Of a stretch of DNA of 64,000 nucleotides, positions 25,459-36,250 are shown piece by piece. The position numbers were made by a program, and so were the translations under genes. The notes beneath the pieces were generated by a model. The model saw nothing but the letters and a program-made list of their open reading frames with translations. It had not been told where the DNA came from and did not search any database. Source of the DNA: Thalassospira australica (GTDB lineage Bacteria; Pseudomonadota; Alphaproteobacteria; Rhodospirillales; Thalassospiraceae); contig NZ_JRJE01000031.1 of the NCBI RefSeq assembly GCF_000763295.1, positions 372,001-436,000 of the forward strand, in the 5' to 3' direction. The number at the start of each line of letters is the position of its first letter. The first letter of the stretch is position 1.

Positions 25459-25482
25459 GCGGGGACTTGTTCAAGTCCCCGC
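25459..25482. other. Perfect 11-bp palindrome between pdhC and lpdA
   Basis: GCGGGGACTTG (25459-25469), two bases, CAAGTCCCCGC (25472-25482). It lies just after the pdhC stop on the minus strand. With only a two-base centre and no strong T run it is a weak terminator at best. It could attenuate lpdA relative to the E1/E2 genes or protect the pdh mRNA 3' end. Confidence 0.55.
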
Positions 25483-25496
25483 GCAACTTTGGACCC

Positions 25497-26831
25497 TTAA
25501 AGCAACATGCTCAGCGGATCTTCAATAAGCTTTTTGAATTCGGCCATGAACTGAGCACCGACCGCACCGTCAACCGCACGGTGGTCAACAGAAAGCGTGC
25601 AGCTCATAACCGTTGCGATTGCCAGCGCACCATCCTTGACGACCGGGCGCTGTTCACCCGCACCAACGGCAAGAATGCAGCCCTGCGGCGGGTTGATAAT
25701 CGCGGAGAAGTCCTTGATGCCAAACATGCCAAGGTTCGATACAGAGAACGTACCACCCTGATAATCTTCCGGCATCAGTTTGCCATCACGTGCCTTGCCA
25801 GCCAATGCTTTCATCTCGGTCGAGATTTCAGCAAGACCTTTCGAACCGGCATCACGGACCACAGGCGTAATCAGGCCGCCTTCGATGGCAACCGCCACCG
25901 AAATGTCCTGCTGCTTGCACTGCAGGGTGGCTTTGTCAGTCCAGATGGAGTTCGCCGCCGGAACCTTTTTCAGCGCCAGCGAAACCGCACGGATGATGAA
26001 ATCATTGACCGAAATCTTGACACCCTCGCCCGCCTTTTCATTCAGTTGCTTGCGGGTTGCCAACAAATTGTCGAGTTCGCAATCCACCGTCAGATAGAAA
26101 TGCGGAACCTGCTGCTTGGACTCGGTCAGGCGACGCGCGATGGTCTTGCGCATGCCGCTGTTCGGAATTTCTTCGTATTCCGGAAGTCCCGTAAGATCCG
26201 GGTTCCAGCCCGATGCGGCCGGTGCAGCGGCTGCTGGTGCATCTGCGGATTTTTTGTCCTCTGACGCGGCCGCTTTTTCGGCCGGTTTGGACGACAGGGC
26301 CGCTTCAACATCACGCTTGACGATACGCCCACGCGGACCGGAACCGGAAACACCGGAAAGCTCGACACCTTCATTGGCCGCAATACGGCGCGCAAGCGGG
26401 CTTGCCTTGATGCGCTCTCCACCAGAAACCGGTGCAGCCGGGGCCGGCTTGTCACCGCCCGATGCTGCCGGTTTTTCGGCTGCGGCTGGTGCTTTGTCCT
26501 CTTTGGCGTCGTCATTGGCCGGTGCGCTTTCACCGCCGCCCGTGCTTGCCGCCGAGGTATCCGCACCTTCAAGTGCACTTTCGTCTTCGTCTTCTTCCAA
26601 CAGCAGGGCGATAACTTCGTTTACCGCAACGTTTTCACTGCCTTCGGAAACAAGGATTTTCCCGATTTTGCCTTCGTCGACGGCTTCGACTTCCATCGTG
26701 GCTTTATCGGTTTCGATTTCGGCGATGACATCACCCGATTCAACGGTATCACCTTCCTTGACGTGCCATTTCGCCAAGGTGCCTTCGGTCATGGTCGGCG
26801 ACAAGGCCGGCATCAATACTTTTACAGGCAT
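25497..26831 (-). CDS. pdhC: Pyruvate dehydrogenase E2, dihydrolipoamide acetyltransferase
   Basis: Core of the pyruvate dehydrogenase complex, transferring acetyl groups from lipoate to CoA. The 444-residue layout is one lipoyl domain (Lys43 in [12 protein letters not shown]), an Ala/Pro/Lys-rich linker, the peripheral subunit-binding domain ([16 protein letters not shown]), a second flexible linker, and the catalytic domain ending with the [13 protein letters not shown] active-site motif. The start has a GGAGA site nine bases away. The single lipoyl domain here is balanced by an additional one on PdhB. The 63-base gap from pdhB shows no terminator. Confidence 0.96.
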   Translation of the reverse strand: MPVKVLMPALSPTMTEGTLAKWHVKEGDTVESGDVIAEIETDKATMEVEAVDEGKIGKILVSEGSENVAVNEVIALLLEEDEDESALEGADTSAASTGGGESAPANDDAKEDKAPAAAEKPAASGGDKPAPAAPVSGGERIKASPLARRIAANEGVELSGVSGSGPRGRIVKRDVEAALSSKPAEKAAASEDKKSADAPAAAAPAASGWNPDLTGLPEYEEIPNSGMRKTIARRLTESKQQVPHFYLTVDCELDNLLATRKQLNEKAGEGVKISVNDFIIRAVSLALKKVPAANSIWTDKATLQCKQQDISVAVAIEGGLITPVVRDAGSKGLAEISTEMKALAGKARDGKLMPEDYQGGTFSVSNLGMFGIKDFSAIINPPQGCILAVGAGEQRPVVKDGALAIATVMSCTLSVDHRAVDGAVGAQFMAEFKKLIEDPLSMLL

Positions 26832-26894
26832 GAACGCAATCTCCCGGTAACGGGGCGGCGCGGTTCAACCCGCACCTGCCCCTGTCCGTCTTAC

Positions 26895-28328
26895 TTAGCG
26901 ATAGCAAACGGCCTTGGCCGCGGCGACGATGTGACTGTCCTGCGCAAGCGCAAGCTTTTCCAGGTTGGCAGCATACGGCATCGGAACGTCTTCGCCGGTG
27001 ACACGGGCAACCGGTGCATCGAGGTAATCGAATGCGTGCTCCATTGCCACAGATGCGATTTCCGCACCAATCCCCGAGAAGTGCCAGCCTTCCTCGACCG
27101 TCACCAGACGGTTGGTCTTCATGACCGAACGCACGATGGTGTTCACATCCAGCGGACGGATGGTGCGCAGGTTGATGACTTCTGCCGAGATGCCCTGCTC
27201 TGCCAGTTGCTCGGCCGCTTTAAGCGCCTTGCCAACCATGATCGAGAAAGCAACGATGGTGACATCGGTCCCTTCGCGTTCGATCTTGGCCTGACCAATC
27301 GGCAGGACGAAATCATCATCATCAGGCACTTCGAAGCTCTGACCATACATGATTTCGTTTTCAAGGAAGACAATCGGGTTCGGGTCGCGAATGGCGGCCT
27401 TGAGCAGGCCTTTGGCATCGGCTGCCGACCACGGGGCAACAACCTTCAACCCCGGGCAATGCGCATACCAGGATGCATAGCACTGCGAATGCTGGGCACC
27501 CACACGCGACGCGGCACCGTTCGGGCCACGGAACACGATCGGGCAACCAAGCTGGCCACCAGACATATACAGCGTCTTCGCAGCAGAGTTGATGATCTGG
27601 TCAATCGCCTGCATTGCGAAGTTAAAGGTCATGAACTCAAGAACCGGCTTCAGGCCCATGAAGGCAGAACCCGTTGCCAGACCGGTAAAGCCATGCTCGG
27701 TAATTGGCGTATCGATCACACGCTTGTCACCGAATTCATCCAGCAGCCCCTGGGTGACTTTATAAGCACCCTCGTACTGCGCAACTTCTTCACCCATGAC
27801 AAACACTTGGTCGTCGCTGCGCATTTCTTCGGCCATTGCATCACGCAGGGCTTCACGCACGGTCTGGGTTTTAAAGCTGGTATAGGTTTTTTCGTCTTGC
27901 GTCGCGTTCATGACGCTCATGGCGCGCGGCTCGGCGTCGGAACGTTCAATTGCCCCACTGGCAGCAACCGGTGCGGCATTCGAAGAGCCGGCAGCAGGTG
28001 CCTCCTCCGAAGCAGATTCCGCAGGCGCTTCTTCTGCTTTGGGTGCAGCTGACGCAGACACGTTATCAAGTGCAGATGCGTCTTCGTCTTCTTCAAGGAT
28101 ATAGGCAATCACTTGATTGACCGCGACGTTCTCGGTACCGGCATCGACGATAAGCTTACCAATTTTGCCTTCGTCAACAGCCTCGACTTCCATCGTGGCT
28201 TTGTCGGTTTCGATTTCTGCGATCACGTCTCCGGATGCGACTTCGTCGCCTTCCTTAACGTTCCATTTGGCAAGTGTGCCTTCGGTCATGGTCGGCGACA
28301 GGGCCGGCATCAAAACTTCAATCGGCAT
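26895..28328 (-). CDS. pdhB: Pyruvate dehydrogenase E1 beta subunit with N-terminal lipoyl domain
   Basis: Beta subunit of the alpha2-beta2 E1, which decarboxylates pyruvate with thiamin diphosphate. At 477 residues it is about 140 longer than ordinary E1 beta because residues 1-80 form a lipoyl domain (Lys43 in [12 protein letters not shown]) followed by an Ala/Glu-rich linker. The catalytic part starts near [14 protein letters not shown] and contains the conserved [20 protein letters not shown] and [10 protein letters not shown] stretches. Lipoyl-E1 beta fusions are known in alphaproteobacteria such as Sinorhizobium and Zymomonas. Its lipoyl domain is nearly the same as that of PdhC. AGAGGG site before the ATG. 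Confidence 0.95.
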   Translation of the reverse strand: MPIEVLMPALSPTMTEGTLAKWNVKEGDEVASGDVIAEIETDKATMEVEAVDEGKIGKLIVDAGTENVAVNQVIAYILEEDEDASALDNVSASAAPKAEEAPAESASEEAPAAGSSNAAPVAASGAIERSDAEPRAMSVMNATQDEKTYTSFKTQTVREALRDAMAEEMRSDDQVFVMGEEVAQYEGAYKVTQGLLDEFGDKRVIDTPITEHGFTGLATGSAFMGLKPVLEFMTFNFAMQAIDQIINSAAKTLYMSGGQLGCPIVFRGPNGAASRVGAQHSQCYASWYAHCPGLKVVAPWSAADAKGLLKAAIRDPNPIVFLENEIMYGQSFEVPDDDDFVLPIGQAKIEREGTDVTIVAFSIMVGKALKAAEQLAEQGISAEVINLRTIRPLDVNTIVRSVMKTNRLVTVEEGWHFSGIGAEIASVAMEHAFDYLDAPVARVTGEDVPMPYAANLEKLALAQDSHIVAAAKAVCYR

Positions 28329-28381
28329 TGTTCCCTCTCTCCCGGGAAATATCGTTCAAAAGCGGTTCGCAGGGTGTGCGA

Positions 28382-29392
28382 TCACGCGTCGATCAGAATG
28401 TCGGTAAACAGTTCGGAAACATCTGGTTCCGGGCTGTTTTGCGCGAACTCGGCCGCTTTTGCGACTTCGGCTTTAACTTCCTTGTCGATGTCTTTAAGAC
28501 CGGCTTCATCCACGATGTTGCCGTCGATCAGGAGCTTTTTGACCATATCAATCGGATCGTGCTCTTTACGCATCTTGTCGAGCTCGTCCTTGGTACGGTA
28601 TTTCGCCGGGTCGGACATGGAATGTCCGCGATAGCGATAGGTCTTCAGTTCAAGAATGTATGGGCCCTTGCCTTCACGGCAATGCGCAACCGCACGTTCA
28701 CCAGCTGCTTTCACCGCCAGAACATCCATGCCATCAACCTGTTCGCCCGGGATACCATAGGCCTTGCCGCGCTCATAAAGGTCAGGACTGGATGAGTGAC
28801 GCTGGGTCGAGGTGCCCATCGCATACTGGTTGTTCTCGATGCAGTAGATCACCGGAAGCTGCCAAAGGGCTGCCATGTTAAAGGCTTCATAGACCTGCCC
28901 CTGGTTGACGGCACCGTCACCAAGATAGGTCATGCAGACCTTGTTTTCTTCACGGTATTTATAGCTAAAGGCAATCCCGGTGCCCAATGGCACCTGGGCA
29001 CCCACGATGCCGTGTCCACCATAGAAATTCTTTTCCTTGGAGAACATATGCATCGAGCCGCCCTTACCTTGGGAATAACCGCCTTCGCGGCCTGTCAGCT
29101 CGGCCATCACGCCAGCGGGATCCATGCCCGTCGCAAGCATGTGCCCATGATCGCGATAACTGGTGATAACACCATCTTCGTCCGACGCTGCGGCTTGCAT
29201 GCCAACAACGACAGCTTCCTGTCCGATATAAAGGTGGCAGAAACCACCAATGAGACCCATGCCATACAACTGGCCTGCTTTTTCTTCAAAGCGGCGGATC
29301 AGAAGCATTTCACGGTAATATTTGAGGAGATCGTCACTGCTCGCCTGATTGTCGGCGCGCGTCGTGGCGCGTTTGCGTTTTGTGGTCGCCAT
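28382..29392 (-). CDS. pdhA: Pyruvate dehydrogenase E1 alpha subunit
   Basis: Alpha subunit of E1, which binds thiamin diphosphate and carries regulatory loops. In the 336-residue protein the GDG-x-NN thiamin motif is GDGAVNQGQVYEAFN with CIENNQYAMG, and the phosphorylation-loop region YRYRGHSMSDPAKYRT is conserved, though bacterial enzymes are not phosphorylated there. A Lys/Arg-rich first 12 residues precede the domain. GGAGGAAAC before the ATG is a strong ribosome site. It is the promoter-proximal gene of pdhA-pdhB-pdhC-lpdA(-lipA); the promoter should lie in the long gene-free stretch upstream. Confidence 0.96.
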   Translation of the reverse strand: MATTKRKRATTRADNQASSDDLLKYYREMLLIRRFEEKAGQLYGMGLIGGFCHLYIGQEAVVVGMQAAASDEDGVITSYRDHGHMLATGMDPAGVMAELTGREGGYSQGKGGSMHMFSKEKNFYGGHGIVGAQVPLGTGIAFSYKYREENKVCMTYLGDGAVNQGQVYEAFNMAALWQLPVIYCIENNQYAMGTSTQRHSSSPDLYERGKAYGIPGEQVDGMDVLAVKAAGERAVAHCREGKGPYILELKTYRYRGHSMSDPAKYRTKDELDKMRKEHDPIDMVKKLLIDGNIVDEAGLKDIDKEVKAEVAKAAEFAQNSPEPDVSELFTDILIDA

Positions 29393-29949
29393 GTTTCCTC
29401 CCGGTGGATGGCTGTCGCTTAAGCATCATGTATGAGCGCTTAATTCGGTACTGGACCACCGAAATGACTACCGAAAACAGACCGCAAGAGCAAGCAATCT
29501 AACACCGAGTAAATCGTTGTTTTGCAACGCACAATCACAAATAAACCGATATATGGTTAATATTTATTATTCCTCCATTTTCCAGAGTTGCTTGGTTTTC
29601 AGCAACTTGGAGCAATGCTTTGAAATTCGTTCATTCCCGTGCGTCACAAATGCTATGCGATTACGAGGATAATACCGCATAGCAGCGCATGCTTGGAAAC
29701 AACCATAGGAACATGTTGAATATCAAGGACCTCTACCGAACCAGGTCAAAACCCGATTTAAACCATAAGTCAGTTTAAGCAATGACTTAGCCTGCTGCGC
29801 TTATTGCTGAACATAATTCACAACCGGGAATTCGTGTTTTGCACGCCATTCCTTGCAGCTACACAGGCCGATCACAGGATAAAATGGAAATTCGATAACA
29901 CCGGATTCTGTCTGTTGACGTCAATCAGGTGATGGACGTTGCCAGCCCG
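29393..29949. other. Gene-free 557-base region between ftsB and pdhA
   Basis: No credible coding frame was found on either strand. The region is more AT-rich than the flanking genes (for example 29536-29580) and should hold the pdhA promoter; no convincing -35/-10 pair could be fixed. It contains several perfect stem-loops: AGTTGCT/AGCAACT (29586-29592 with 29601-29607), TGCTATGCG/CGCATAGCA (29651-29659 with 29676-29684) and TAAGTCA/TGACTTA (29766-29772 with 29783-29789). A regulated leader, operators, or a small RNA are possible. Confidence 0.6.
29651..29684. repeat. 9-bp inverted repeat in the pdhA upstream region
   Basis: TGCTATGCG (29651-29659) and CGCATAGCA (29676-29684) are exact reverse complements, separated by 16 bases. 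No T run follows. It lies about 260 bases upstream of the pdhA ATG and is the longest perfect dyad in this gap, so it could be an operator or part of an untranslated RNA. Confidence 0.5.
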
Positions 29950-30303
29950 TTATTTGGCATCTATCGAAGCGGTAATGACGTCGCTGTAGCCATCGTGGTG
30001 AAAAATGATCAGGTCATCAGGATGGGCCGCATTGAGCATGGCGCGTGCGCGCTCGTCCAGCAGGTCGGGATCAAGGTGGGTTGCGCGCAGTGACAATACA
30101 TGCTGCTCAAGCGCCTTGCGGCGCTCGGTGGTTTCATCAAGGACGGTAGCGATTTCAGTCACCCGGTCCTGCATGGACCAGTATGTCAGCAAGCCGCGCT
30201 CGCCTTCGACACTATGAAAGATAAAATACGCCATCACGGTAAATGCAATTACCGGGGCAACGGCCTGCTTTAGGCGGCGAAGAACCGGTGAGTTTGATGA
30301 CAT
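29950..30303 (-). CDS. ftsB: Septum formation initiator FtsB/DivIC family protein
   Basis: A 117-residue bitopic division protein: short basic cytoplasmic N-terminus, one membrane span (about 15-30, AVAPVIAFTVMAYFIFHS), then a periplasmic coiled coil (about 40-75) and the conserved end LDERARAMLNAAHPDDLIIF. FtsB pairs with FtsL and FtsQ to activate septal wall synthesis. Its position between eno and pdhA on the same strand is the usual alphaproteobacterial context (eno-ftsB-pdhA-pdhB-pdhC-lpdA-lipA). The eno terminator separates it from eno. Confidence 0.9.
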   Translation of the reverse strand: MSSNSPVLRRLKQAVAPVIAFTVMAYFIFHSVEGERGLLTYWSMQDRVTEIATVLDETTERRKALEQHVLSLRATHLDPDLLDERARAMLNAAHPDDLIIFHHDGYSDVITASIDAK

Positions 30304-30644
30304 TTACCTTATGCCCCTTGCGCATACGCACGACTTTGGCGACGAAACAAATCATTCCGGGCGGACAACATTAAAACAACATGCGTTATTTCCCTTGATT
30401 ATCAAGCAACTGCCATCAATCAAAGGGCGAAAACCCAGTAAATTACCCTTTAACCTACGCAGAAGTGAGTAAAAATAGGGTTAAGCATCCATCGCAAAGT
30501 CGCAGATTTACGGTCAATGCACTAATCCTGATATTCAAGTTTTCTACTTCGGCTCAACACACGGCTGTCGACCTCACAAACGAAAACAGGCCACACCTTA
30601 ACGCGGTGTGGCCTGCAAAATGGTTTGTGGATGCTGTTGCGCAG
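30304..30644. other. Intergenic region between eno and ftsB (341 bases)
   Basis: No gene is seen. The eno terminator occupies 30581-30615. The remaining 280 bases upstream of ftsB should hold its promoter. An imperfect dyad, CCCTTGATT near 30392 against AATCAAAGGG near 30418, and another pair TTTAACC/GGTTAAG near 30450-30485 are visible, without a clear match to a known operator. Confidence 0.5.
30581..30615 (-). terminator. Intrinsic terminator of eno
   Basis: An 11-bp perfect stem, CAGGCCACACC (30587-30597) with GGTGTGGCCTG (30605-30615) and a seven-base loop, is followed on the minus strand by TTTTCGTTTG. It lies 29 bases after the eno stop. Confidence 0.85.
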
Positions 30645-31958
<1,314 letters not shown>

Positions 31959-31976
31959 TCAGGCATGCAGGTTACA

Positions 31977-32013
31977 GTAAAAAAGAATGCCGCCAATCAC
32001 TGACTGGCGGCAT
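31977..32013 (-). terminator. Intrinsic terminator of kdsA
   Basis: ATGCCGCCA (31987-31995) pairs with TGGCGGCAT (32005-32013) over a nine-base loop and is followed on the minus strand by TCTTTTTTACTG. It starts about eight bases after the kdsA stop. Confidence 0.85.
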
Positions 32014-32020
32014 CTGATAA

Positions 32021-32878
32021 TCATGCGTCGAACATATCCAGACGAACCGGATTGGCTTTTGCCACTTTGTCCAGCTCCATCAGGACCGAAAGAACTTCGG
32101 GCAATTTGTTCAACGGGATTTGGTTCGGGCCATCGGAAATGGCCGTCGCCGGGTTGTCGTGGGTTTCGATAAACAGTGCTGCGATACCAACCGACACGGC
32201 GGCACGGGCCAGAACAGGCGCGAACTGGCGCTGACCACCAGACGTGGTGCCCTGCCCTCCGGGCTGCTGTACCGAATGGGTGGCATCGAAGACAACTGGG
32301 TAGCCCTGCTGGGCCATGGTGGGAAGTCCACGGAAGTCCGTGACAAGCGTGTTATAGCCAAAGCTGGTTCCACGGTCACAGAGCATAATATTTTCATTGC
32401 CGGTTGCGGCCAGATTGTTGGCAACATTGGCCATGTCCCAAGGGGCCAGGAACTGACCCTTTTTGACATTAACCACACGTCCGGTCTTGCCCGCCGCCTC
32501 CAACAGATCTGCCTGACGGCACAGGAACGCCGGAATCTGAAGAATGTCGGCCACTTCGGCAACGGCATCACACTGATCAGGCAAATGCACGTCCGTTACA
32601 ATCGGAAGGCCTGTGGTTTCCTTGACCTCAGCAAGAATATCAAGCCCCTCACGCAGGCCAACGCCGCGCTTTGACGTGGTGCTGGTCCGGTTGGCCTTGT
32701 CAAACGAGCTTTTATAAACAAGCCCGATGCCAAGCCCTTCAGACAGTTCCTTGAGCGCTTGGGACATTTCCAAAGCGTGTTGGCGGCTTTCAATCGCGCA
32801 CGGCCCCGCCAAAACAGCAAAAGGCTTGTCGTTGGCGATGTCGATATTCCCGACCTTGACGGTTTTAATTTCGGTCAT
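32021..32878 (-). CDS. kdsA: 3-deoxy-8-phosphooctulonate synthase (KDO 8-phosphate synthase)
   Basis: Joins phosphoenolpyruvate and arabinose 5-phosphate to make KDO 8-phosphate for the lipopolysaccharide inner core. The 285-residue TIM barrel contains LAGPCAIESRQHALEM, YKSSFDKANRTS, and DATHSVQQPGG. The SxxQ form around DATHSVQ and the LCRQADLL segment are typical; the metal-dependent or independent class cannot be decided without alignment. It sits between pyrG and eno, which is an old proteobacterial linkage, and its substrate phosphoenolpyruvate is the product of the next gene's enzyme. Confidence 0.95.
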   Translation of the reverse strand: MTEIKTVKVGNIDIANDKPFAVLAGPCAIESRQHALEMSQALKELSEGLGIGLVYKSSFDKANRTSTTSKRGVGLREGLDILAEVKETTGLPIVTDVHLPDQCDAVAEVADILQIPAFLCRQADLLEAAGKTGRVVNVKKGQFLAPWDMANVANNLAATGNENIMLCDRGTSFGYNTLVTDFRGLPTMAQQGYPVVFDATHSVQQPGGQGTTSGGQRQFAPVLARAAVSVGIAALFIETHDNPATAISDGPNQIPLNKLPEVLSVLMELDKVAKANPVRLDMFDA

Positions 32879-32933
32879 TGCAATGACTTTCAGTCGATCA
32901 CTTATGCTGTCAGGCAGTCAGACTGCCGCTTGG

Positions 32934-34571
<1,638 letters not shown>

Positions 34572-34639
34572 TCATCTCAAAGCACAAAGCCTCGGTTCAA
34601 TGCCATTTAGTGCATCACGAACCGGGAAATACAACAATC

Positions 34640-34668
34640 AAAAATTGAGGCGGCTAGTTTGCCGCCTC
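34640..34668 (-). terminator. Intrinsic terminator of secG
   Basis: GAGGCGGC (34647-34654) pairs with GCCGCCTC (34661-34668) around a six-base loop, followed on the minus strand by AATTTTTG. It is 20 bases past the secG stop. Confidence 0.85.
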
Positions 34669-34687
34669 GGGTCGTCGGTTAATTTGT

Positions 34688-35029
34688 TTATCGGGTCGGG
34701 GCCGCGGGCCCGCTTTCCTCGGCCGGTTCAGTGACCGCCGGTGCTTGCTCCGGCGCCTGATCAAGGATCGAGGTTGATTGGGTATGGGTGTTGGACTGAA
34801 GGGCAAGAATGATGCTGGTGATCATAAATGCACCGGCCAGAATCGCTGTGGTACGGGTCAGTAGATTTGCAGCGCCGCGTGAACTCATCACGCCGAAGCC
34901 TCCGCCGCCTCCGCCGCCGCCACTATTGCCACCGATACCAAGCCCACCGCCCTCGCTGCGCTGCACGAGAATCACGGCGATCAGGCCGAGCGCAAGAAGA
35001 AGGTGGATTACCAGAATGACTGTTTGCAT
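34688..35029 (-). CDS. secG: Preprotein translocase subunit SecG
   Basis: Auxiliary membrane subunit of the SecYEG channel. The 113-residue protein has two membrane helices (about 3-21 and 57-77) joined by a Gly-rich cytoplasmic loop (about ten Gly, with GIGGNSGG), then RGAANLLTRTTAILA, which is the family signature. The C-terminus is a Pro/Ala/Glu-rich tail. It is on the same strand as tpiA upstream, a linkage seen in many bacteria, and ends at a clear terminator. Confidence 0.94.
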   Translation of the reverse strand: MQTVILVIHLLLALGLIAVILVQRSEGGGLGIGGNSGGGGGGGGFGVMSSRGAANLLTRTTAILAGAFMITSIILALQSNTHTQSTSILDQAPEQAPAVTEPAEESGPAAPTR

Positions 35030-35164
35030 GGTCTCGAAACTCTTGTCCTAAATCTTCCGATCCGAACGCAGTTTGCCCCGGATCGGGCATAAATTTGATG
35101 CGTATTTAACGCGTTTTATGGCTGTTGGCTAGAGCATATTGAATTAAATCTGCACCACTGTCGG

Positions 35165-35920
35165 TTAAGCGCAGGATTCAATAATTTGCCAGAAATCTTC
35201 AACCTTGAGGCTCGCCCCGCCGACAAGGGCACCATCAACATCGGCAAGCCCCAGCAATTCTGCAGCGTTGGATGGCTTGACCGAACCGCCATAAAGAATC
35301 CGGAACTGATCGCCATCGTCAAACCGTGCAACAAGCTCGGCACGAATGGCCGAATGTACTTCTGCCACTTCCTCAACGCTTGCGGTGCGTCCGGTACCAA
35401 TCGCCCAGACAGGCTCATATGCCACGACTGTATTCTTCGCGGTTGCCCCGTCCGGCAACGAAACCGCCACCTGCCCGTTTACAACCGGAAGCGTCGCACC
35501 AAGATCACGTTCTTCTTCGGTTTCGCCAACGCAAACCACCGCAACAAGGCCCGCATCGTGTGCGCTCAGTGCCTTTTTACGAATATCGGTAGAACTTTCA
35601 CCATGATCGGCGCGACGTTCGGAATGACCAACCAGAACATATTCTGCGCCAATATCAGCAAGCATCGTCGCGGCAAGATCACCGGTATGCGCGCCCGACA
35701 TTGCCGCATGGCAATCCTGACCACCAATCGAAACAGCACTGCCCTTGGTAACGCCAACCGCCTCTGACAGAAGCGTTGCAGGCGGGCAAACAAGAACATC
35801 ACAACCAAGGGACCCTTTTTCAGCAGCCTTTGCCGCAAGTCCGGATGCCAGCGCAAGACCATCTGCACGCAAACAGTTCATTTTCCAGTTTCCGGCAATC
35901 AGGGGACGGCGTTGGGTCAT
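35165..35920 (-). CDS. tpiA: Triosephosphate isomerase
   Basis: Interconverts dihydroxyacetone phosphate and glyceraldehyde 3-phosphate. In the 251-residue TIM barrel the catalytic set is complete: Asn11/Lys13 (AGNWKMN), His99 (LVGHSERR) and Glu169 ([11 protein letters not shown]), with the phosphate loop [15 protein letters not shown] 35920 matches the family start and has GAGG ten bases upstream; an in-frame codon at 35944 is unlikely. Divergent from ppiD, with a structured intergenic region holding a TTGTWACAA pair. Confidence 0.96.
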   Translation of the reverse strand: MTQRRPLIAGNWKMNCLRADGLALASGLAAKAAEKGSLGCDVLVCPPATLLSEAVGVTKGSAVSIGGQDCHAAMSGAHTGDLAATMLADIGAEYVLVGHSERRADHGESSTDIRKKALSAHDAGLVAVVCVGETEEERDLGATLPVVNGQVAVSLPDGATAKNTVVAYEPVWAIGTGRTASVEEVAEVHSAIRAELVARFDDGDQFRILYGGSVKPSNAAELLGLADVDGALVGGASLKVEDFWQIIESCA

Positions 35921-35959
35921 TGAAGGATACCTCGTGCTGATCAATTTCAGATTTTTGTC

Positions 35960-36012
35960 CTTGTAACAAAACCCGCAAGCACCCCGTTGCGGTCGTTACG
36001 GTTTGTTACAAG
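35960..36012. promoter_or_regulatory. Pair of TTGTWACAA palindromes forming an 11-bp dyad
   Basis: CTTGTAACAAA (35960-35970) and TTTGTTACAAG (36002-36012) are perfect reverse complements, and each contains a self-palindromic nonamer, TTGTAACAA or TTGTTACAA. Centre-to-centre distance is 42 bases, four helical turns, as expected for two operator half-complexes on the same DNA face. The cognate regulator is not known to me. It lies 40 bases upstream of tpiA. Confidence 0.55.
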
Positions 36013-36201
36013 ATCAGGTTCGACGCGGGTTTTAGCATGTCATCCCACCCGGGCCAAGTCCCCGAAAACGCTGGTTGATGTATTTAATGCCAAGGTGGCG
36101 CAATCTTCGATGCAATCGCCTGTTGCCGCCCTTACCTCTCGCCATTAAGATGCCCGGCAAATTTCGTCGGGTTCATCGCCCGCACGACCATAATTAAACG
36201 T

Positions 36202-36222
36202 CATCGACATACCTTGTCGATG
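36202..36222 (+). other. Hairpin in the ppiD leader
   Basis: CATCGACA (36202-36209), a five-base loop, TGTCGATG (36215-36222). It ends 28 bases before the ppiD ATG. Could be an operator or a leader mRNA hairpin near the ribosome site. Confidence 0.5.
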
Positions 36223-36250
36223 TCAAACCACGGATTGTTAGGCTTATCAT

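Larger units (their letters stand above)
35921..36250. other. Divergent regulatory region between tpiA and ppiD (330 bases)
   Basis: No gene is seen. It must contain promoters for tpiA (minus) and ppiD (plus). Besides the TTGTWACAA dyad and the CATCGACA hairpin listed separately, AAAACCCGC (35968-35976) and GCGGGTTTT (36025-36033) form another inverted pair, and CCGCAA (35973-35978) with TTGCGG (35987-35992) a nested one, so the tpiA-proximal 75 bases are dense in symmetry. Confidence 0.55.

Noticed and set aside
26895-28328. pdhB considered as a mis-assembled or fused gene because it starts with a lipoyl domain
   Set aside because: Lipoyl-E1 beta is an established architecture in alphaproteobacteria and the frame is continuous with a normal linker.
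32913-32927. GGCAGT-CAG-ACTGCC hairpin between pyrG and kdsA
   Set aside because: Only six base pairs, no T run, within a 55-base co-directional gap; too weak to call.
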